Shown piece after piece: positions 60,124-64,000 of a stretch of 64,000 bases of DNA. Every line of letters starts with the position of its first letter. Positions within the stretch are counted from its first letter, which is position 1. The translations under genes and the position numbers were made by a program. The notes beneath the pieces are model-generated. The model was not told the DNA's origin. It saw only the letters and a program-made list of their open reading frames with translations, and made no database searches. Location: contig JALNZC010000005.1 in assembly GCA_023229525.1 (NCBI GenBank), positions 1 through 64,000 on the forward strand, read 5' to 3'. Source of the stretch: Bacteroidales bacterium (GTDB lineage: Bacteria > Bacteroidota > Bacteroidia > Bacteroidales > FEN-979).

Positions 60124-61143
60124 TCACCAACTATCTCTGAATTGTTTTAAAAACCGCACATCATTTTCAAAGAAAAGCCGAAGATCTTTTATCTGGTATT
60201 TTAACATGGAAATTCGCTCGATTCCCATACCAAAGGCAAAACCAGTATAAATTTTACTGTCAATACCACAATTTTCCAGGACATTGGGATCGACCATTCC
60301 GCATCCCAGGATTTCAACCCATCCCGTGTATTTACAGATATTGCACCCAACCCCACCGCAAATATTGCAACTCACATCCATTTCGCCAGAAGGTTCAGTA
60401 AACGGGAAATAAGAAGGCCGGAGACGAACCTTTACTTTTTCGCCAAATATTTCTTTTGCAAAACAGATAAGCGTTTGTTTCAGGTCTGCAAAGGATACAT
60501 TCCGGTCGATATAAAGTCCTTCCACTTGATGGAAAATACAATGGGCCCGCGCCGAGATCGCTTCATTTCGGAATACCCTGCCAGGGAAGATCATCCGTAT
60601 TGGAGGCTGGTTTTTCTCCATAGTACGGATCTGAACAGAAGAAGTGTGGGTACGCAATAAAATATCCGGATCGCGGGTGATGAAGAAAGTATCCTGCATG
60701 TCGCGGGCAGGATGTTCAGGAGGAAAATTCAGCGCTGAAAAATTATGCCAGTCATCCTCGATCTCCGGGCCAACAGCTACTCGATATCCAATCCGGGCAA
60801 AAATGTCGATAATCTGATTTCGCACGATCGACAAAGGATGACGCGTCCCGGGTTCCAGGATTACCGGCCGGGTCAGATCAATATCTTTATCAGCGCCATC
60901 AACTTTCCCTTCAAAATTGGATTTTAATGAATCGATCTTCTGGTGTGCCTGGTTTTTCAATTCATTAAGAAGTTGCCCGACTTCCCGCTTCTTTTCAGGT
61001 GGAACCAACCGGAAATCGTCGAACAATATCGAAACAAGACCCTTTTTACTCAGAAATTTCAGACGCAGTTGTTCCACTTCCTCCCGGTTGTGAGCCGTTG
61101 CTTCGCTGATCTCCTTCAGAAGGTTATGGATTTTATCAATCAT
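60124..61143 (-). CDS. pheS: Phenylalanyl-tRNA synthetase alpha chain
   Basis: A 339-residue class II synthetase subunit. An N-terminal coiled coil (about 1-85) precedes the catalytic domain with HPLSIVRNQIIDIF, FHQVEGLYIDRNVSFADLK (motif 2) and GFAFGMGIERISMLKY (motif 3). It charges tRNA-Phe with phenylalanine together with the beta chain, which is not in the window. It ends close to the convergent UbiB-like gene. Confidence 0.96.
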   Translation of the reverse strand: MIDKIHNLLKEISEATAHNREEVEQLRLKFLSKKGLVSILFDDFRLVPPEKKREVGQLLNELKNQAHQKIDSLKSNFEGKVDGADKDIDLTRPVILEPGTRHPLSIVRNQIIDIFARIGYRVAVGPEIEDDWHNFSALNFPPEHPARDMQDTFFITRDPDILLRTHTSSVQIRTMEKNQPPIRMIFPGRVFRNEAISARAHCIFHQVEGLYIDRNVSFADLKQTLICFAKEIFGEKVKVRLRPSYFPFTEPSGEMDVSCNICGGVGCNICKYTGWVEILGCGMVDPNVLENCGIDSKIYTGFAFGMGIERISMLKYQIKDLRLFFENDVRFLKQFRDSW

Positions 61144-61166
61144 CTCCTGTTACCTGGCACCTATCC

Positions 61167-61817
61167 TTATTCTACAATTTTAATTGTCATTTTAATGTCG
61201 TTGACCGGCCGGTCGCGGGCGTCCTTTTGAACGGCAGCGATTTTATCTATGACATCAAGACCATCGGTAATCTCTCCGAAAACAGTATACTGTCCGTCAA
61301 GAAACGGGGTCCCGCCGATAGTTTCATAAATTTTTTTCTGTTCGGGAGTATAGGTGGTGCCGAGTTGGGCAGCGGATACCTTTTTCCCCTGGACAATATA
61401 AAACTGTGAACCGGAGGAAGCTTTGGTTGGATTTACCTGGTCTGCCTGACGGGCAGCCGAAAGGGCGCCTTTTTTATGAATAAATTCCTTATTGAATTCC
61501 GCGGGCACAGTATATCCGGGGCCCCCTGAACCGAGTTGTTGACCTGGTTTGGCGTTTTTCGAATCAGGATCTCCACCCTGGATCATAAATCCACTGATCA
61601 CGCGATGAAATAAAAGTCCGTCAAAAAAGCCTGATTTTGTCAGTTTTACAAAATTGTCACGGTGTTTTGGGGTTTCGTTGTATAATATACCCTTCATGTC
61701 ACCTAAATCGGTATGGATAATAAATTTTACCACTTTTTGCTGGGTTTTGGTTTGAGACATTAACGAAAGATTAAAACAAACAATTACTGAAAATACCATC
61801 AAAATGATTTTTTTCAT
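61167..61817 (-). CDS. Cyclophilin-type peptidyl-prolyl isomerase, exported
   Basis: A 216-residue protein with a signal peptide (residues 1-21). The cyclophilin domain has FDGLLFHRVISGFMIQGGDP, GPGYTVPAEF, GSQFYIVQGKKV and FLDGQYTVFGEITDGLDVID. An insertion between KKV and FLDGQ (about 25 residues) is typical of Bacteroidota enzymes. It assists protein folding in the periplasm. A TATTTTTG box lies 28 bases upstream at 61852-61845. Confidence 0.93.
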   Translation of the reverse strand: MKKIILMVFSVIVCFNLSLMSQTKTQQKVVKFIIHTDLGDMKGILYNETPKHRDNFVKLTKSGFFDGLLFHRVISGFMIQGGDPDSKNAKPGQQLGSGGPGYTVPAEFNKEFIHKKGALSAARQADQVNPTKASSGSQFYIVQGKKVSAAQLGTTYTPEQKKIYETIGGTPFLDGQYTVFGEITDGLDVIDKIAAVQKDARDRPVNDIKMTIKIVE

Positions 61818-61844
61818 ATGCTATGATTTTTATATATGGATCGG

Positions 61845-61852
61845 CAAAAATA
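61845..61852 (-). promoter_or_regulatory. -7 box TATTTTTG for the cyclophilin gene
   Basis: Exact TAnnTTTG on the minus strand, 28 bases before the ATG at 61817. No clear -33 element. Confidence 0.4.
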
Positions 61853-61895
61853 ACAATATTGTGCTGAAGTGCTGATGTAAAATGGATATTACTGT

Positions 61896-62525
61896 TTAAC
61901 GATCTTTTGAAGTAAAAATTATTTTTTCAAGGTAACATCGCCGGCAAAGCGGTTCATATGATTCAGCCTCCCCCAGCATAACGAGGTGGTCATCTTTCAC
62001 CATGCGGTGGGTATACTGAGCCAGATCGCCGCAACTCATGCAGATTGCATGGACTTTGGTCACATCTTCAGCAATGGCCATCAAGGCAGGCATCGGACCA
62101 AAAGGTTTCCCCAGATAGTCCATGTCAAGACCGGCTATAATGACCCGTATCCCGTTGCTGGCAAGTGTGTTGCAAACCGACGGCAATTCATTGTCGAAAA
62201 ACTGGGCTTCATCGATTCCCACCACATTGACATCGTTGGTCATTAACAGGATCTGGGATGCCGATTGAACAGGGGTGGATTGAATGAAGTTCTCATCATG
62301 CGATACCACGTTTTGTTCATCATATCGGGTGTCGATCCCGGGTTTAAAGATTTCTACCTTTTGCCGGGCTATCTTGGCCCGTTTAAGCCGGCGAATAAGT
62401 TCCTCGGTCTTACCGGAAAACATCGATCCGCAAATGACTTCGATCCATCCCAACCGGTTTACCGGATTATTTTTTTCAATCTGCATAGGGTTATCGATGT
62501 TTTGTATCTTTATACCAGAAATCAT
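61896..62525 (-). CDS. tdk: Thymidine kinase
   Basis: A 209-residue enzyme. Walker A is [11 protein letters not shown] (about residues 33-43). The catalytic and switch motif is [11 protein letters not shown], the lasso and Tyr are in FGPMPALM, and the zinc Cys pairs are CMSCG and CRRC. It phosphorylates thymidine with ATP. A TAATTTTG box (62535-62528) lies only 3 bases before the ATG at 62525, so the in-frame ATG at 62486 (196 residues) may be the true start. Confidence 0.94.
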   Translation of the reverse strand: MISGIKIQNIDNPMQIEKNNPVNRLGWIEVICGSMFSGKTEELIRRLKRAKIARQKVEIFKPGIDTRYDEQNVVSHDENFIQSTPVQSASQILLMTNDVNVVGIDEAQFFDNELPSVCNTLASNGIRVIIAGLDMDYLGKPFGPMPALMAIAEDVTKVHAICMSCGDLAQYTHRMVKDDHLVMLGEAESYEPLCRRCYLEKIIFTSKDR

Positions 62526-62568
62526 GACAAAATTATAAATTTCCCGCTACGCGGAAAAATATCGCAGC

Positions 62569-63309
62569 ATGAATAAAAAGATTATCAAAGACGAGTTGCA
62601 ATGGTTACTCGAAGCCATCAATGAGCAATATGAAACCATCAAAACTTACGAAGACAAAATTCCCCGGATTGAGTTTGATATCCTGATGGATAATGTACGC
62701 AAATTTTATGAAGATATGCGCATGCTGCAACGCACTGACCAAAACTTACCACAAGCAGAAAGGAAGACAAAAGCACCTGCAATTGAAAATCAAACGACCA
62801 CGGAACAGCCACATTCAAAACCAATGGCATCAATGCCATCCAACCAAAATTCCTCACCCGAGATCACCGTCCGTTTTGAAAAACCCACAACTACCACGGA
62901 TACCCCACCATTACCGCATCCTCCCGCCAGGGAGGCTCCCCGTAGGGATATTCCTTCGACAGGACGGAAGCTTGCAAGTACGGGGGAAGCTGACCTTTTT
63001 GCTGCTGAAGAACCCGTTTTCAGCATTAAATTGAAAGAAGCACGCGAAAATACATTGGGCCCTAAATCCGCCTCCACGCGGATCGATAATCTGAAAAACG
63101 CAATTACCATCAATGAAAAATTCATGTTCATCAATGAACTGTTTGAAGGAAACCTGCGGGATTACAACGAAACCATTGAAACACTCAATGGATTTAAAGA
63201 CTTTAACCAGGCATCAGAGTACCTTGACCTCATGGTGAAAAAGAATTTCTGGAACACAGGTTTGAATGCATTTAAAAAATTGAAGGAATTGGTGGAACGC
63301 CGGTTTTAA
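62569..63309 (+). CDS. Hypothetical protein with N-terminal coiled coil and conserved helical C-terminus
   Basis: A 246-residue cytoplasmic protein. Residues 1-55 are helical (LQWLLEAINEQYETIKTYEDK). Residues about 60-140 are Pro/Thr/Gln-rich and likely disordered. The C-terminal part, KLKEARENTLGPKSASTRIDNLKNAITINEKFMFINELFEGNLRDYNETIETLN, is a conserved helical pattern that I have seen in Bacteroidota proteins of unknown function. No enzymatic motif is seen. It is divergent from tdk. Confidence 0.72.
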   Translation: MNKKIIKDELQWLLEAINEQYETIKTYEDKIPRIEFDILMDNVRKFYEDMRMLQRTDQNLPQAERKTKAPAIENQTTTEQPHSKPMASMPSNQNSSPEITVRFEKPTTTTDTPPLPHPPAREAPRRDIPSTGRKLASTGEADLFAAEEPVFSIKLKEARENTLGPKSASTRIDNLKNAITINEKFMFINELFEGNLRDYNETIETLNGFKDFNQASEYLDLMVKKNFWNTGLNAFKKLKELVERRF

Positions 63310-63318
63310 TCGGTATTT

Positions 63319-63406
63319 TGTGGGTACGCAACGCGAATCATGTGGGTACGCATCGCGAATCATGTGGGTACGCATCGCGAATCATGTAGGGACGCAACAC
63401 GAATCA
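63319..63406. repeat. Four tandem 22-base repeats (TGTGGGTACGCATCGCGAATCA)
   Basis: Units start at 63319, 63341, 63363 and 63385. Units 1 to 3 are nearly identical; unit 4 changes to TGTAGGGACGCAACACGAATCA, which leads into the palindrome that follows. They lie between a plus-strand gene end and the dus gene end. Confidence 0.88.
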
Positions 63407-63436
63407 TGTAGGGACGCATTGCGATGCGTCCCTACA
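63407..63436. repeat. 30-base palindrome overlapping the 3' end of the dus gene
   Basis: TGTAGGGACGCAT, loop TGCG, then the exact complement. It continues the tandem repeat array as a fifth, palindromic unit. The dus stop codon (63434-63432) lies within its right arm. It may act as a terminator or RNA stabiliser for both convergent genes and shares its core with the hairpin at 11428-11461. Confidence 0.85.
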
Positions 63437-64000
63437 AAATGGTTATTTCTGACAAAATCATTTCGACCTCCCCAAAATCAATCGCGGTAACCAGCCGCAT
63501 ACGATATTTTTTAAAATCCGGGATCCCTTTGAAATAACCGGCATACAATCGCCGGAGTTCCAATAATGCACTCCTTTCTCCTTTCACGGCAATCGATTTT
63601 TGGATGTGGTCCCGTAGAACGTCAATCCGTTGTTTAACCGAAGGTGGAGGTAACTCTTCATGCCTTTCCAGCCAGGATTTGATTTCATTGAAAATCCATG
63701 GATTTCCCATGGCTGCCCGTCCGATCATAATACCGTCAATACCATAACGGTTTTTCATCTCTTCGGCTTTCATCCCCGAATCCACATCACCATTTCCCCA
63801 TACCGGGATCTTCATGTGTGGGTTGTTTTTAACTTCACCAATCAGGGTCCAGTCGGCCTTGCCGCTATATTGCTGCGACCGTGTCCTCCCGTGAATGCCG
63901 ATGGCGCTGATACCTGCATCCTGCAGGCGTTCGGCAATATCAACGATCTCCCTATGCGTTTCATCCCACCCCAATCGGGTTTTAACCGTGACGGGTAACC
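63432..64000 (-). CDS. dusB: tRNA-dihydrouridine synthase (DusB-like), C-terminal part (runs off the right edge)
   Basis: About 189 residues are in the window, open to the edge; the N-terminus and FMN-binding start lie outside. Visible motifs are LPVTVKTRLGWDE, AIGIHGRTRSQQYSGKADW (tRNA and substrate loop), VWGNGDVDSG and GIDGIMIGRAAMGNPWIF (FMN phosphate site). The enzyme reduces uridine to dihydrouridine in tRNA with NADPH and FMN. The C-terminal helical domain is complete. Which Dus subtype it is cannot be settled without the N-terminus. Confidence 0.9.
   Translation of the reverse strand, partial: LPVTVKTRLGWDETHREIVDIAERLQDAGISAIGIHGRTRSQQYSGKADWTLIGEVKNNPHMKIPVWGNGDVDSGMKAEEMKNRYGIDGIMIGRAAMGNPWIFNEIKSWLERHEELPPPSVKQRIDVLRDHIQKSIAVKGERSALLELRRLYAGYFKGIPDFKKYRMRLVTAIDFGEVEMILSEITIL

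Noticed and set aside
63319..63436. CRISPR array
   Set aside because: The 22-base units are directly adjacent with no unique spacers, and no cas gene is present.

Overview
The window looks like a chromosomal segment of an uncultured or anaerobic member of the Bacteroidota (Bacteroidales-like). The evidence is: -7 boxes of the TAnnTTTG type before several genes, a type IX secretion C-terminal sorting domain, an IPExxxVDY-family protein next to RNase III, an RprX/RprY-like two-component pair, many lipoproteins, few Shine-Dalgarno sequences and a moderate GC content. No rRNA, tRNA, CRISPR array, prophage or insertion sequence was seen. Coding density is high, and most genes sit in long minus-strand runs.

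Left part (1-25.4 kb) is rich in redox genes. Positions 1-3936 hold a minus-strand respiratory operon: a cytochrome b-like membrane protein, a membrane-anchored Fe-S flavoprotein, a 20-heme cytochrome c and the start of another heme protein. A divergent OB-fold lipoprotein, a DUF4878-like lipoprotein, a YiiX-like hydrolase and a MacB/FtsX-like ABC exporter follow. From 25.4 kb back to about 10 kb runs a long minus-strand array: two paralogous PQQ-like propeller proteins, a third propeller, an NHL-type propeller, a NapG-like exported polyferredoxin, a NapH-like membrane ferredoxin, a membrane-anchored propeller, a HydC/HydB (NuoE/NuoF)-type fusion, a GltD-like flavoprotein lacking its second Rossmann domain, a fifth propeller and a glycosyltransferase. 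This suggests a cell-envelope electron-transfer system with a cytoplasmic NADH module.

Middle part (25.4-41.6 kb): small secreted proteins, a START-like protein, a BBC1/AIM3-type hydrolase fold, an M16 protease and a DUF6599-like protein, then the most unusual cassette of the window (39592 back to 32304): a PqqD-like peptide-carrier protein, an ATP-grasp ligase, a LysA-fold PLP decarboxylase, a urea-transporter/M23-peptidase fusion, a TPR/beta-barrel outer-membrane protein and a TPR protein. The genes mostly overlap or nearly touch. The content suggests production and export of an amino-acid- or peptide-derived product, which is inference. A five-repeat fibronectin-III-like type IX secretion substrate lies upstream.

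Right part (41.7-64 kb) is mostly core genes: an AraC regulator with an HMA-like domain, rodA and mrdA, a LuxE-like acyl-protein synthetase, a SRAP peptidase, a large membrane protein, rsmI, an RprXY-like pair, pgi, purN, acpP-fabF-rnc, an IPExxxVDY protein, a phasin-like protein, a UbiB-like kinase, pheS, a cyclophilin, tdk and a partial tRNA-dihydrouridine synthase.

Several families of short, low-complexity or palindromic repeats lie between genes, and two have entered coding sequence in frame (an ABC ATPase and a TPR protein).
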